This document shows positions 33,573-41,809 of a stretch of DNA of 58,260 bases, one piece after another (position 1 is the first letter of the stretch; each line of letters opens with the position of its first letter). The notes below the pieces were generated by a model, which saw only the letters and a program-made list of their open reading frames with translations, had not been told where the DNA came from and searched no databases. This DNA is from Dehalococcoidia bacterium (GTDB taxonomy: Bacteria; Chloroflexota; Dehalococcoidia; UBA2979). Location of the stretch: assembly GCA_028279505.1 (NCBI GenBank), contig JANQNP010000129.1, positions 1-58,260 of the forward strand, in the 5' to 3' direction. A program made the position numbers and the translations under genes.

Positions 33573-34225
33573 ACCCAACGATGGCGGTGCTGCGGAAGGA
33601 CCTCCAGCTCGCCTGGCGGGATCGCAGCGGCTGGCTCTCCGCCTTCGCCTTCGCCGCGGTCAGCCTGCTCGTCTACTCATTCGCCTTTGACCTCGTGGCG
33701 ACCGACGTGCGGCCGCTGCTGCCCGGTGTGCTGTGGACAACGTTCCTGTTCGTGGGCATCTTCGCGAACGGTCAATCGTTCCAGCGCGAGTCGGATGCGG
33801 GGACCTTCGACGCGATGCTCGTGGCTCCTGTGTCGCCGGCGACGATCTACCTCGGCAAGGTGCTGACGAACCTCGTTTCGCTGTTCCTGATCGAATTGGC
33901 CCTGCTGGTACTCGCCACTATGCTGTTTGACACGGCGCTTCTCACCGCCGAACTCGTACTGGTGGTCGCCATCGGAACTACTGGTTACGTCTCCCTCACG
34001 ACCCTGTTGTCGACCCTGGGCAGCCGGGCCCGCGCGCGGGCGGTGCTGCTGCCGGTGCTCGCGCTCCCGCTGCTGGTGCCGCTACTGATCGCCGGTGTGC
34101 GGGCCTCGGGCGGCGCGCTGGGCGAGCCGGTCGGATCGGCGCCCTGGCTGCTGCTACTGGTGGTGTTCGCGATGTGGAGCACCGTGGGCGGTGCGCTGCT
34201 GTTCCCGCTGGCGGTGGAGCGATGA
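33569..34225 (+). CDS. ccmB: Haem-export ABC transporter permease CcmB
   Basis: A 218-residue, six-span permease. The typical opening LRKDLQLAWRDRSGWLSAF is followed by QSFQRESDAGTFDAMLVAPVSPATIYLGK, the family core loop. The start is GTG 33569, overlapping the ccmA stop; longer frames upstream run antisense to family length and are rejected. Its stop overlaps the ccmC ATG. It forms the membrane channel part of CcmABCD. Confidence 0.93.
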   Translation: MNPTMAVLRKDLQLAWRDRSGWLSAFAFAAVSLLVYSFAFDLVATDVRPLLPGVLWTTFLFVGIFANGQSFQRESDAGTFDAMLVAPVSPATIYLGKVLTNLVSLFLIELALLVLATMLFDTALLTAELVLVVAIGTTGYVSLTTLLSTLGSRARARAVLLPVLALPLLVPLLIAGVRASGGALGEPVGSAPWLLLLVVFAMWSTVGGALLFPLAVER

Positions 34226-35016
34226 GCGCGGTCGCCACCCCGACCCCGGACCGATCGCCCTCGTTCCTCACCTCCGCCCTACGAGGGCTGCAGGCGCTGT
34301 TCCTCTGGGCGACGCTGCCGCTCTACCTCCGGCGCTGGACGCTGCTGCCGGCGCTAACTGGCGTGGGGATCATGGCGCTGCTGGTAGGTGCGGTCCTCGC
34401 CGCGCCGCGCGAGGTGATCGAGGGCGACGTGCAACGCCTGATGTACCTGCATGTGCCCTCGGCGAGCGTCGGCACCTACATGTCGTTCTTCATCGCCGCC
34501 GCAGCGTCGGTGGCCTACCTCGTGTCTCGCGACCTGCGCTGGGACGCGGTCGCGCGGTCGGCGGCGACCGTCGGGGTCATGTTCACCGTGGTGACGCTCG
34601 CCACCGGGGCGATCTGGGGCAAGCCGATCTGGGGCGTCTACTGGACCTGGGACGCGCGACTGACCGCGACCCTGGTGCTGCTGCTGATCTACACCGCCTA
34701 CCTGCTGGCCCGCTCGGTGGCCGGGCCGAACGACGAGCAGGCCGCCCGCTACGCGGCGATCTTCGCGGTGATCGGGATCCTCGACATCCCGCTCATCCAC
34801 TTCTCGGTCAACTGGTGGCGCACCCTCCATCCGCAGCAGATCGTGATCCGGCCGGATCCCGCGCTGCCGGGCGAGATGTTGCTGGTGCTGCTGATCTCCG
34901 CGATGGCGATCTCGTTCCTGATGCTCTGGCTGATCGCGTTGCGTAGCGAGTCCGAACAACTGATCCAGCGCACCGACCGGATGCGGGCGCGCCTCGACCA
35001 GCGGGAGCCCGCCTGA
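34222..35016 (+). CDS. ccmC: Haem-handling protein CcmC
   Basis: A 264-residue polytopic protein with the WWD-type motif WGKPIWGVYWTWDARLT and flanking periplasmic histidines (LMYLHVPSA and LIHFSVNWW). It attaches haem to CcmE. The ATG at 34222 overlaps the ccmB stop (ATGA). A preceding 40 or so residues would be needed to reach a hydrophobic third span comparable to proteobacterial CcmC; the N terminus here (MSAVATPTPDRSPSFLTS) is an unstructured extension. Confidence 0.94.
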   Translation: MSAVATPTPDRSPSFLTSALRGLQALFLWATLPLYLRRWTLLPALTGVGIMALLVGAVLAAPREVIEGDVQRLMYLHVPSASVGTYMSFFIAAAASVAYLVSRDLRWDAVARSAATVGVMFTVVTLATGAIWGKPIWGVYWTWDARLTATLVLLLIYTAYLLARSVAGPNDEQAARYAAIFAVIGILDIPLIHFSVNWWRTLHPQQIVIRPDPALPGEMLLVLLISAMAISFLMLWLIALRSESEQLIQRTDRMRARLDQREPA

Positions 35017-35258
35017 TGGAGAACGAGCTCGAGTTCCTCTTCGCTGGGTTCGCCGTGTTCTGGGCGGCGCTGTTCGTCTACCTGGTGCTGCTGCAGATGC
35101 GCCTGCGCGGCCTGCAGCGCGAGGTCGAGACCCTCGAGGAGCGACTCGCGGAGTACGAGGGCGCCTCGGAGCCCACGCCGACCACCGCGACGGTCACGTC
35201 CCAGCCGGCCACCAACGGTGAGCCCGGAGCTGCTACCTCGTCGCCTGCTGACGCGTAG
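35016..35258 (+). CDS. CcmD-like small membrane protein
   Basis: An 80-residue protein with one membrane span (FLFAGFAVFWAALFVYLVLL), a short basic coiled-coil segment (RLRGLQREVETLEERLAEYE) and a disordered Thr/Ser/Pro tail. This is the CcmD layout, and it follows ccmC with a one-base TGATG overlap. CcmD helps release holo-CcmE from CcmC. CcmD proteins are too short and variable for certainty by sequence alone; position decides the call. Confidence 0.8.
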   Translation: MENELEFLFAGFAVFWAALFVYLVLLQMRLRGLQREVETLEERLAEYEGASEPTPTTATVTSQPATNGEPGAATSSPADA

Positions 35259-35307
35259 GCCAAACGTCCCGCGAGCGGCGTGACTAACGCAATGACGCAG
35301 AGCGATT

Positions 35308-35325
35308 CGGCATCGTAGGATGCCG
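35308..35325. repeat. Hairpin between ccmD and ctaB
   Basis: CGGCATC-GTAG-GATGCCG, a perfect 7-bp stem. It covers the in-frame ATG at 35320, which argues against that codon as the ctaB start. It may be a weak intercistronic terminator. Confidence 0.4.
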
Positions 35326-35403
35326 TCGGAAGCAACGGCAGGGGCGCGTCGAAGCATGCCGCCTTCCCCATCACCACCGTTCGACGGAACCTCGGAACCC
35401 CCG

Positions 35404-36312
35404 ATGACGAGCGCCAGCGACGTTCGACCGGCGACGACCCGCAGCCTGGGTGCGGTCGCGCGCGACTACTTCGTGCTGATCAAGCCCTCGATCATCTTGC
35501 TGTTGCTGATCACGACCGTCCCGGCGATGGTGCTCGCGACCGAGGACTGGCCGGACGGGCCGCTCGTCCTCGCGACGCTGATCGGCGGCATCCTCGCGGC
35601 GGGCGGCGCCGGCGCCGTGAACATGTACATCGACCGCGACATCGACGACGTCATGGTCCGCACGCGCTCGCGTCCGATCCCCGACGGTCGTATCCCGGCC
35701 CACCACGCCGCGATCGTGGGCTGGGCGATGGGAATCGCCTCGTTCTTCTGGCTGACCGCGACCGTGAACCTGCTGTCGGCCGTCCTCGGAATCGGCGCGT
35801 TCCTCTTCTACGTCGTCGTCTACAGCATGTGGCTGAAGCGCACGACCGTGCACAACACAGTGCTCGGCGGGGTCGCGGGCGCGGCGCCGCCGCTGATCGG
35901 CTGGGCCGCCGTCACCGGCTCGATCGAGTGGACCGGCGTGCTGTTGTTCCTCGTGGTCTTCGCCTGGCAGCCTCCGCACTTCTGGGCGCTCGCGCTGCTG
36001 CTGGCCAACGACTACCGAGACGCGAAGATCCCGATGCTCCCCGCCGTCCGCGGCGAGGAGGAGACGAAACGGCAGACGCTGCTCTGGTCGATCCTCACCG
36101 TCGCCGTGACGCTGGCCCTCGGGGTCACTGCCCGCCTCGGGGCGTTGTACTTCGCGGTCGCGGTCGTCGGCGGCGTCGGGTTCGTCGTGGTGGCGTGGCG
36201 GCTGTACCGCACGCCGGGCACCGAGGCGGCGCCAGCGATGTTCCGCTACTCGACGAGCTACCTCGCGCTGCTGTTCGGCAGCATGGCGGTCGATCGACTG
36301 CTGTTCGGCTAA
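35404..36312 (+). CDS. ctaB: Protohaem IX farnesyltransferase (haem O synthase)
   Basis: A 302-residue UbiA-family prenyltransferase that adds a farnesyl group to haem B, the first step to haem O/A for the oxidase. The first aspartate motif is NMYIDRDID with Asn73, Asp77 and Asp81, followed by MVRTRSRPIP; the second is NDYRDAKIPMLP. Several hydrophobic spans fill the rest. ATG 35404 gives the usual length of about 300; ATG 35320 would add 28 residues but lies in a hairpin. No haem A synthase (ctaA) is in the window. Confidence 0.95.
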   Translation: MTSASDVRPATTRSLGAVARDYFVLIKPSIILLLLITTVPAMVLATEDWPDGPLVLATLIGGILAAGGAGAVNMYIDRDIDDVMVRTRSRPIPDGRIPAHHAAIVGWAMGIASFFWLTATVNLLSAVLGIGAFLFYVVVYSMWLKRTTVHNTVLGGVAGAAPPLIGWAAVTGSIEWTGVLLFLVVFAWQPPHFWALALLLANDYRDAKIPMLPAVRGEEETKRQTLLWSILTVAVTLALGVTARLGALYFAVAVVGGVGFVVVAWRLYRTPGTEAAPAMFRYSTSYLALLFGSMAVDRLLFG

Positions 36313-36425
36313 CAGCCGGTCTCACCTCTTACGTGCGGGCGGCCCTTCTTACTCGGATGTAACGCGGCTCAACCTAGCCTCGGGTGAACACGAGGCGGCG
36401 ACGCCGTGCACGGAAGGAGTTGAGG

Positions 36426-36530
36426 TTGCGTTACGAACGTCCAGCGGTGGAGCGATCCACCCTGCTCGGGCAGATGATCTCGAAGCTGTCGATCTGCCGC
36501 GAGTACCCGGAGCGGTGCCAGCCGGTCTAG
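36426..36530 (+). CDS. 34-residue peptide, possible YxxP-type RiPP precursor
   Basis: TTG 36426 is preceded at ideal spacing by AAGGAG (36414-36419), one of the best ribosome sites in the window, and the frame closes at TAG 36528-36530. The peptide begins MRYERPAVERSTLLGQM. An N-terminal Y-x-x-P followed by a charged/hydrophobic stretch is the leader pattern recognised by RRE domains in lasso and related peptides. The remaining half has two cysteines, Cys24 and Cys31. A strong terminator follows 20 bp later. No maturation enzymes are nearby, so product class and function are open. It was too short for ordinary gene finding. Confidence 0.55.
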   Translation: MRYERPAVERSTLLGQMISKLSICREYPERCQPV

Positions 36531-36550
36531 CTCGCACTGATACGGATGCG

Positions 36551-36576
36551 AAGAACGGGCCGAACGGCCCGTTCTT
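36551..36576. terminator. Bidirectional terminator between the small peptide gene and greA
   Basis: AAGAACGGGCC-GAAC-GGCCCGTTCTT is a perfect 11-bp stem with A-rich and T-rich ends, suited to both convergent genes. Confidence 0.8.
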
Positions 36577-36607
36577 CATGTCTAGCGTCGATGCCTGCGG
36601 TCCGCGG

Positions 36608-37411
36608 CTAGCCGCGCACCTCGAGGACCTTGAAGCGCATCTGGCCGGCGGGCGCCTCGACGACGACCTCATCGCCCTGGCCCTTGTTCTTCAGCGCGGT
36701 ACCGATCGGCGAGTCCATCGAGATCTTGCCGTTGGTCGGATCGACCTCGGCGGCGCTCACGAGCGTGAACTCCTGCTCGCGGCCGTGCTCGACGTTCAGC
36801 AGCTTCACCACGGAGCCGACGTTGGCGAGACCGCCCTTCGCGTCGGCGTCGATGATCACCGCGTGACGGAGGCGATCCTCGGTCTCGCGGATCTTCGCCT
36901 CAAGGTGCGCCTGCTCGTCGCGCGCGGCATCGAGGGGTGCGTTCTCCCGGAAGTCCTTGTCGGCCATCGCCTCGCGGAGCTTGTCGGCGATGACGGGGCG
37001 CTCCGCCTTCAGCTCCTCGAGCTGAACCTCGAGCGCCTGCAGGCCATCCAGCGTGACGTGGAAGGCCTTGCCACCGAGGTCGTCGGCGGCGCCCTCGAGG
37101 CCACGCGCACCGCCGTGGTCGCCCTCCAGCTGGAGGTGCGGAACGAGGTTCTCCTCCGTGAAGGCGAGGCGCGACGAGTACGCGAGGAAGGCGCGCAGCG
37201 GCTCGAGGTGGCTCGGGTCGTGCTCCTCCTCGGCGGTGACCTCGCCGAGGTAGCGGCCGACGTCCTCGCCAACGAGCTCCGACATCAGACGCTCGGTGCC
37301 GAACCAGCCGATGAACTTCTCCACCTGCGGGCGCTCCGCCTCGATCTTCTCGGGCTCGAGCGAGTTCACGAAGTGGACGAGTGCTTCGCTCGCACTGATA
37401 GGCTCCGCCAT
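36608..37411 (-). CDS. GreA/GreB-family elongation factor with N-terminal extension
   Basis: A 267-residue protein whose C-terminal about 150 residues are GreA. The coiled coil runs from LDGLQALEVQLEELKAERP, and the acidic tip is DKDFRENA with Asp153 and Glu156, the pair that holds the catalytic Mg in RNA polymerase. The C-terminal domain ends SPIGTALKNKGQGDEV. It would rescue backtracked RNA polymerase by transcript cleavage. The first about 115 residues are an additional acidic helical domain absent from ordinary 158-residue GreA. ATG 37411 is chosen for GGAAGG upstream; an in-frame ATG at 37465 is the alternative. Confidence 0.88.
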   Translation of the reverse strand: MAEPISASEALVHFVNSLEPEKIEAERPQVEKFIGWFGTERLMSELVGEDVGRYLGEVTAEEEHDPSHLEPLRAFLAYSSRLAFTEENLVPHLQLEGDHGGARGLEGAADDLGGKAFHVTLDGLQALEVQLEELKAERPVIADKLREAMADKDFRENAPLDAARDEQAHLEAKIRETEDRLRHAVIIDADAKGGLANVGSVVKLLNVEHGREQEFTLVSAAEVDPTNGKISMDSPIGTALKNKGQGDEVVVEAPAGQMRFKVLEVRG

Positions 37412-37578
37412 CGGGCGGTCCTTCCGATACGTACGCCGGAGACAGCAGGCGTTCTGCGCGGCCATGGCCGCGTGATTTCGAGAGTTGATTCCTTACCCAG
37501 CAGTCTAGAAGATGCACGGTCGCGACTGTCAATCAGCGCACGCCTGATCCCCGGGTCGAAGCCCACCGAACGGACGCG

Positions 37579-38340
37579 ATGTCAGCCAACGACCCCGCAA
37601 ACACGGCGTTTCTGACGGCGCTCGAGGCCGAGGAACACCGGCTCGCGCTCGACCTCGACGCGGACCAGCGGGCGGCCTTCGTCCGCTATCGAGCACTCCT
37701 CGAGGAGTGGAACGAGCGCGCCGGCTTGACCGCGATCCGCGAGCCCACCGAGGTCGCGCGGCGCCTCTTCGGCGAGTCGCTGGCGCTGCTCGTCGCGCTC
37801 CGCGCGGCGGGCGTCCTCGAAGCCGGGCGCGCGGCGCGGGTTGCGGACGTCGGACCCGGCGGCGGGTTCCCCGGCCTGCCGATGCGAATCGCCGACCCGG
37901 ACCTGCACGTCGTACTGATCGAGGCCCAACGCCGCCGCTGCGAGTTCCTCGAAACCGTCGCCTCAGAACTCGCGCTCGACAGCGTCGAGGTAGTCAACGC
38001 CCGCGCCGAGGACGCGGGCCGCGACGATTCGCTCCGCCGCTCGTTTGACCTCGTGGTCGCGCGCGCCGTGGCGCCGCTCGCCGTCCTCGTCGAGTACGCC
38101 CTGCCGCTGCTGCGGGAGGGCGGGGTACTCGCCACCCCGAAGGGGAGCCGGGCCAGCGAGGAGCTGGCCGCGGCGAGCGCCGCGATCGAGCAGCTGGGCG
38201 GCATCGCCCTCGAGCCGGTCGCGCTGTCGCTACCCGAGGGCGCTCCGCCGCAGCAGGTGCTGCTCGCGCGGCGCACGGGCGAACTCGACGATCGCTACCC
38301 CCGACGCGCCGGTGTCCCGTCGAGGCGACCGCTCAGCTAG
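37579..38340 (+). CDS. rsmG: 16S rRNA (guanine-N7)-methyltransferase RsmG
   Basis: A 253-residue SAM-dependent methyltransferase that modifies G527 of 16S rRNA. The SAM motif is VADVGPGGGFPGLPMRI, preceded by the family N-terminal segment YRALLEEWNERAGLTAI. It continues with LIEAQRRRCEFL (motif II acid), VVNARAED, VVARAVAPLAVLVEYALPLL, and the LPKGS-like ATPKGS. It is transcribed alone, divergent from greA and convergent with the FetB-like gene. Confidence 0.95.
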   Translation: MSANDPANTAFLTALEAEEHRLALDLDADQRAAFVRYRALLEEWNERAGLTAIREPTEVARRLFGESLALLVALRAAGVLEAGRAARVADVGPGGGFPGLPMRIADPDLHVVLIEAQRRRCEFLETVASELALDSVEVVNARAEDAGRDDSLRRSFDLVVARAVAPLAVLVEYALPLLREGGVLATPKGSRASEELAAASAAIEQLGGIALEPVALSLPEGAPPQQVLLARRTGELDDRYPRRAGVPSRRPLS

Positions 38341-38378
38341 TCGGGTACACGCGCCCTCGGAACCCGCAGGCTGCCTCC

Positions 38379-39158
38379 TCAGGCGGCTTCGTCGAGCCGG
38401 ACGAGGCGGTGGTCCGCGGTGAAGAGCTGTCGTCGCACACCGAGACCGACGATCGTCACGCTGGTCGCGACCGACCCGAGGATCAGATACATCACCGCGA
38501 GCTGGATCAGCACCGCGTCTGTTGGGTCGACCCCGGCCAGGATCAGGCCGGTCATCGCCCCCGGCAGGATCACGATCCCGGTGGCCTTCGTGCGTTCGAT
38601 CTGAGGAATCAGCGCCGTCCGCAGCGCCTGCGCCACGTAGGGTCGAGCGGCGACGGTCGCGGGCTGTCCCAGCGCGAGGCGCGCCTCGACCTCGGTGCGC
38701 TTCTCACCGATCTCGGCCACGACACGGTTCGCGGCGAGGACGGTCTGGCTCATCGAGTTGCCGATCAGCATCCCGGCGACCGGCACGATCGCCACCGGCT
38801 CGTGCGGGAAGATCCCGAGACCGAAGATCACCCCCATGCTGACGACTGTGATCGCGGCCATCGAGGCCAAACTCACGCCAAGGATTCCGGGGACGTCGCT
38901 GGCCGACGACCTGATCGTGAACGCGGCGAATCCGATCATCGCGACGACCCAGACCCAGGACAGCGCCACCGGCGTGTCGTCGTCGAGCACCAGCACCAGC
39001 GCCGCGCCCACGATCAGGAGCTGCACGCCGGCGCGGAGCGAGGCCCAGCCGATCTCCAGCTCGAGCCCCAGGCGCTGGATCAACGACAGCGCCAACGCCA
39101 GCGCCACGAGCACCAGCGAGGCCGCCAATCCGGTCCAACCGATATCAGTCGCTTCCAT
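38379..39158 (-). CDS. FetB-like ABC transporter permease (iron/metal exporter)
   Basis: A 259-residue membrane protein of the FetB/YbbM (UPF0014) family. Seven or so spans are visible, with family marks GWASLRAGVQLLIVG, FGLGIFPHEPVAIVPVAGMLIGNSM, the TEVEARLALGQPATVAARPYV cytoplasmic coupling loop, and LPGAMTGLILAGVDP. In E. coli FetAB exports iron and relieves peroxide stress. The ATG at 39158 has GGAGG upstream and lies 14 bases inside the ATPase gene, so the two are translationally coupled. Confidence 0.9.
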   Translation of the reverse strand: MEATDIGWTGLAASLVLVALALALSLIQRLGLELEIGWASLRAGVQLLIVGAALVLVLDDDTPVALSWVWVVAMIGFAAFTIRSSASDVPGILGVSLASMAAITVVSMGVIFGLGIFPHEPVAIVPVAGMLIGNSMSQTVLAANRVVAEIGEKRTEVEARLALGQPATVAARPYVAQALRTALIPQIERTKATGIVILPGAMTGLILAGVDPTDAVLIQLAVMYLILGSVATSVTIVGLGVRRQLFTADHRLVRLDEAA

Positions 39159-39870
39159 CGTTGCCTCCGTTCTGCGCGTCGGGCTGTCCTGCGACGCCGC
39201 GCTGGACGAACCGCCGCGCCTCCGCCTCCGAGGCAACGCGACCGCCCATGAGCACGATCGACCGGTCCGCGACCCGCTGTGCCTGTTCGAGATCGTGGGT
39301 GACCCAGACCACCGAGGTGCCGGCGTCCGCGATCCGCCGCACGACGCCCTCGAAGGCAAGTCGCGCGTCGATGTCGAGCGCCGAGGTCGGCTCATCGAGG
39401 AGCAACACTGCCGGCTCGGTCAGCAGCGTTCGCGCCAGGCACACGCGCTGCGCCTCGCCACCCGAGAGCGCCTGCGCGTCGCGGCTAAGGAACGATCGCT
39501 CCAATCCGGCGTCTTCGAGGGCCGCGACCATCGCGACCTCGCTCGCATCCGCGACGGCCACGAGTAAGTTGTCGCGCACCGTACCCGGGAACGGGGTCGG
39601 CACCTGAAAGACCATCCCCACCGCGCGTCGCAAGGTCAGCGGATCGAGTTGGTCCAGTGGCTCGCCGCGATAGCGCACCCATCCGCTGCTCGGCACGGTG
39701 AGCCGGTTGCACAGTCGCAGCAGCGTCGTTTTGCCGGATCCGGACGGCCCGACGACGGCAGTGATCCCGGTCCGCTCGATCTGCAGGCTCACCCGATCGA
39801 GCGCGAGCCGCCCATCGACCGAGACGGACACATCGTTGAACGAGAAGAGGGGTGGGGCGGTGGCGGTCAC
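39145..39870 (-). CDS. FetA-like ABC transporter ATPase
   Basis: A 241-residue ABC ATPase with Walker A GPSGSGKTTLL, Q-loop MVFQVPTPF, signature LSGGEAQRV, Walker B VLLLDEPTSALD, and H-loop VTHDLEQ. It pairs with the overlapping FetB-like permease, so a metal or iron exporter is likely rather than a phosphate-type importer, which this ATPase resembles in sequence. The start is GTG 39870; a CATACT box lies six bases before it on the minus strand, suggesting a leaderless message. Confidence 0.9.
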   Translation of the reverse strand: MTATAPPLFSFNDVSVSVDGRLALDRVSLQIERTGITAVVGPSGSGKTTLLRLCNRLTVPSSGWVRYRGEPLDQLDPLTLRRAVGMVFQVPTPFPGTVRDNLLVAVADASEVAMVAALEDAGLERSFLSRDAQALSGGEAQRVCLARTLLTEPAVLLLDEPTSALDIDARLAFEGVVRRIADAGTSVVWVTHDLEQAQRVADRSIVLMGGRVASEAEARRFVQRGVAGQPDAQNGGNDGSD

Positions 39871-39901
39871 CTCGGCAGTATGCGCGCGAGACCGCGGCCG
39901 G

Positions 39902-40324
39902 CTACTCGTTGTGCCCCTCAGCCGGGCGGCGCAACACGAACCGGAGCGCCCGTCGAATCAGCTTACGCGCGCCGACGACCAGCAGCGCCGTGACCCAGCC
40001 GACCACGAAGAAGTAGCCGGCAACGACGAAGAAGGTGTAGCCGCGCGACGCGTCGATCGTCCGCATCCCGGCCGCAATGATCCCGAGCGCGAACCCATAG
40101 CCGGCCGCGGCCATGGCCGCGTCTCGCAGCAGACGCCCTTCTCCGCCGAGCTGACGGAGGACCGTGGCGAAGACGATCGGCATCAGGACACCGACGAGGA
40201 TCAGGCCGCCGCCCGCCTCCTCGGAGTCAGACTCGAGCGCCGACGGGAACACTACGGCGGCGACGACAGCGGCCGCGACGCCGAAGAACCAGGTCAGCGC
40301 GAAACGGCCGGCGCCATCTCGCAC
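39902..40324 (-). CDS. Hypothetical membrane protein
   Basis: A 140-residue protein with four likely spans (FALTWFFGVAAAVVAAVVF; GLILVGVLMPIVFATVL; AMAAAGYGFALGIIAAG; YTFFVVAGYFFVVGWVTALLV) and a basic C terminus (RRALRFVLRRPAEGHNE). I do not recognise the family. The GTG start lies three bases after the amidohydrolase stop, so it is the second gene of that operon. Confidence 0.6.
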   Translation of the reverse strand: MRDGAGRFALTWFFGVAAAVVAAVVFPSALESDSEEAGGGLILVGVLMPIVFATVLRQLGGEGRLLRDAAMAAAGYGFALGIIAAGMRTIDASRGYTFFVVAGYFFVVGWVTALLVVGARKLIRRALRFVLRRPAEGHNE

Positions 40325-40327
40325 TCG

Positions 40328-41713
40328 CTAGTCCACGCCGGGGTTGCGGGTATCGAGGGTGATCGGGAACGGCACGTCCGGGTACTCCTCGAGTAGCCGG
40401 GCCCAGGCGCGGCGACCGATCCGATCGGCCTCGGCGACGATCGCCGGCTCATCCATCGTCAGCACCTTGCCGTCCCGCATCAGCCACCGGCCGTCGACCA
40501 TCACCGACTCAACGTCGGCAGGGGTGCCCTGGTGCACGAAGGCCGAGACGAAGCGCATCGACGGGACGAGGTGCGCGCGCTGCGTGTTCACCACGATCAG
40601 GTCGGCCTTCTTGCCAACCTCGAGCGTCCCCGACTCCTCGAGGCCCAACGCACGATGGCCGTTGGCGGTCGCCCACTGCAACACATCCTCGGGTGTGGGC
40701 CGTTCGCCGTCGCCGGTGCGAACGCGCTCCATGAACAGGCCGGTGCGCATCACCTCGACCATGTCCTCCGCCATGTTGTCCGAGCCCATCACCAGCGTGG
40801 CGCCGGCCGCTTCGAGGTCACCGGCGCGGACGCTGTAGCCGCGGCGCGCGGCGATCGCGGAGTTGAACGACGCGACCGCGTGCGCCCGGCCGAAGAGCGC
40901 GATCTCCTGCGTCGCCATGCAGCGACAGTGACCACCGATCATGCGGTCCCAAAGGAAGTCGTGCTGGAAGAGGTACTCGGTCGGGAGCACGCCGCGGGTG
41001 TTCCGCACCGCCTCCACCTCCCACCACGACTGGTTGAGGTGGATCGTCGACGGTCGGTCCCAGCGCTCCGCGAGGTCCCGAATCCGGCGCAGCAACCGAG
41101 GCGACACCGCCTCAGGCGCGTGGGCGGCCGGCACCACGCGCACGCGCCCGTCCGCCGCACCATCGAACTTGGAGTGCAGCGACTCAATCTTCTCGAGGCC
41201 CGCCTCGCCTCGCGCGTCATCGAACTCGAAGGTGTCCCCCCAGACGGCCTTCCGCTGATCGAGGTCGTGCACCGCCTCGCCCAACGAGATGCGCAGCCCC
41301 GTGTCCGCCATCGCCTGCGCGTAGACCTCGATGTTGCGGGATATCTCGAACGGCGCCGTCGTCCCGGAGCGAATCGACTCCAGCGCGCCGAGCTGAGCCA
41401 TCACGACATGCTCATCGTCGCTCAGGTACTCCCCAACCCCCTTGGGGAAGCGCAGCGTCGACGGGAACGAGAAGTCCTCCTGGATCCCGCGCGAGAGCGT
41501 CAGCCCGAAGTGCGTGTGGCAGTTGGCGAAGCCGGGCATCACCGCCTTGCCGCGACCGTCCAACGTCTCCGCGCCGGGGTGGGCGGCGAGCACCTGGTCA
41601 CTCGGGCCGATCGAGGCGATCCGATCGTCCTCGATGGCGATTGCGTCGCCCGGCAACACCCGCCGCCCGGCGTCCGCCGTCACGATCGTCGCGCCGTGAA
41701 TCACGAGGGTCAT
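40328..41713 (-). CDS. Metal-dependent amidohydrolase (cytosine deaminase/TrzN-AtzA type)
   Basis: A 461-residue enzyme of the amidohydrolase superfamily. Metal ligands are His66 and His68 (FANCHTHFG), a later histidine in IHLNQSWWE, another in GGHCRCM, and the aspartate in MGSDNM. The N-terminal beta-sandwich is rebuilt at the C terminus (LEVGKKADLIVVN). It would deaminate or dechlorinate an N-heterocycle or guanine-like ring; the IHLNQSWWEVE variation prevents naming a substrate. ATG 41713 has GGGAG upstream. It is the first gene of a two-gene operon. Confidence 0.88.
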   Translation of the reverse strand: MTLVIHGATIVTADAGRRVLPGDAIAIEDDRIASIGPSDQVLAAHPGAETLDGRGKAVMPGFANCHTHFGLTLSRGIQEDFSFPSTLRFPKGVGEYLSDDEHVVMAQLGALESIRSGTTAPFEISRNIEVYAQAMADTGLRISLGEAVHDLDQRKAVWGDTFEFDDARGEAGLEKIESLHSKFDGAADGRVRVVPAAHAPEAVSPRLLRRIRDLAERWDRPSTIHLNQSWWEVEAVRNTRGVLPTEYLFQHDFLWDRMIGGHCRCMATQEIALFGRAHAVASFNSAIAARRGYSVRAGDLEAAGATLVMGSDNMAEDMVEVMRTGLFMERVRTGDGERPTPEDVLQWATANGHRALGLEESGTLEVGKKADLIVVNTQRAHLVPSMRFVSAFVHQGTPADVESVMVDGRWLMRDGKVLTMDEPAIVAEADRIGRRAWARLLEEYPDVPFPITLDTRNPGVD

Positions 41714-41797
41714 CGATCGCTCCCGAGGCTGCGTCAGTTGAGGCCGGACGGCGGCATTCTACGCAAGGGCGCTACAGCCGCCCGAATCCATGCGCCC

Positions 41798-41803
41798 TAG
41801 AAT
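41798..41803 (+). promoter_or_regulatory. -10 box TAGAAT, leaderless promoter
   Basis: TAGAAT, six bases, then ATG 41810 of the GNAT gene. A functional-looking promoter remains although the gene is frameshifted. Confidence 0.5.
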
Positions 41804-41809
41804 TCGACG

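Noticed and set aside
35320..35403. Longer ctaB N terminus from ATG 35320
   Set aside because: The codon lies within a perfect hairpin and the extra residues (PSEATAGARRSMPP) have no membrane or family character.
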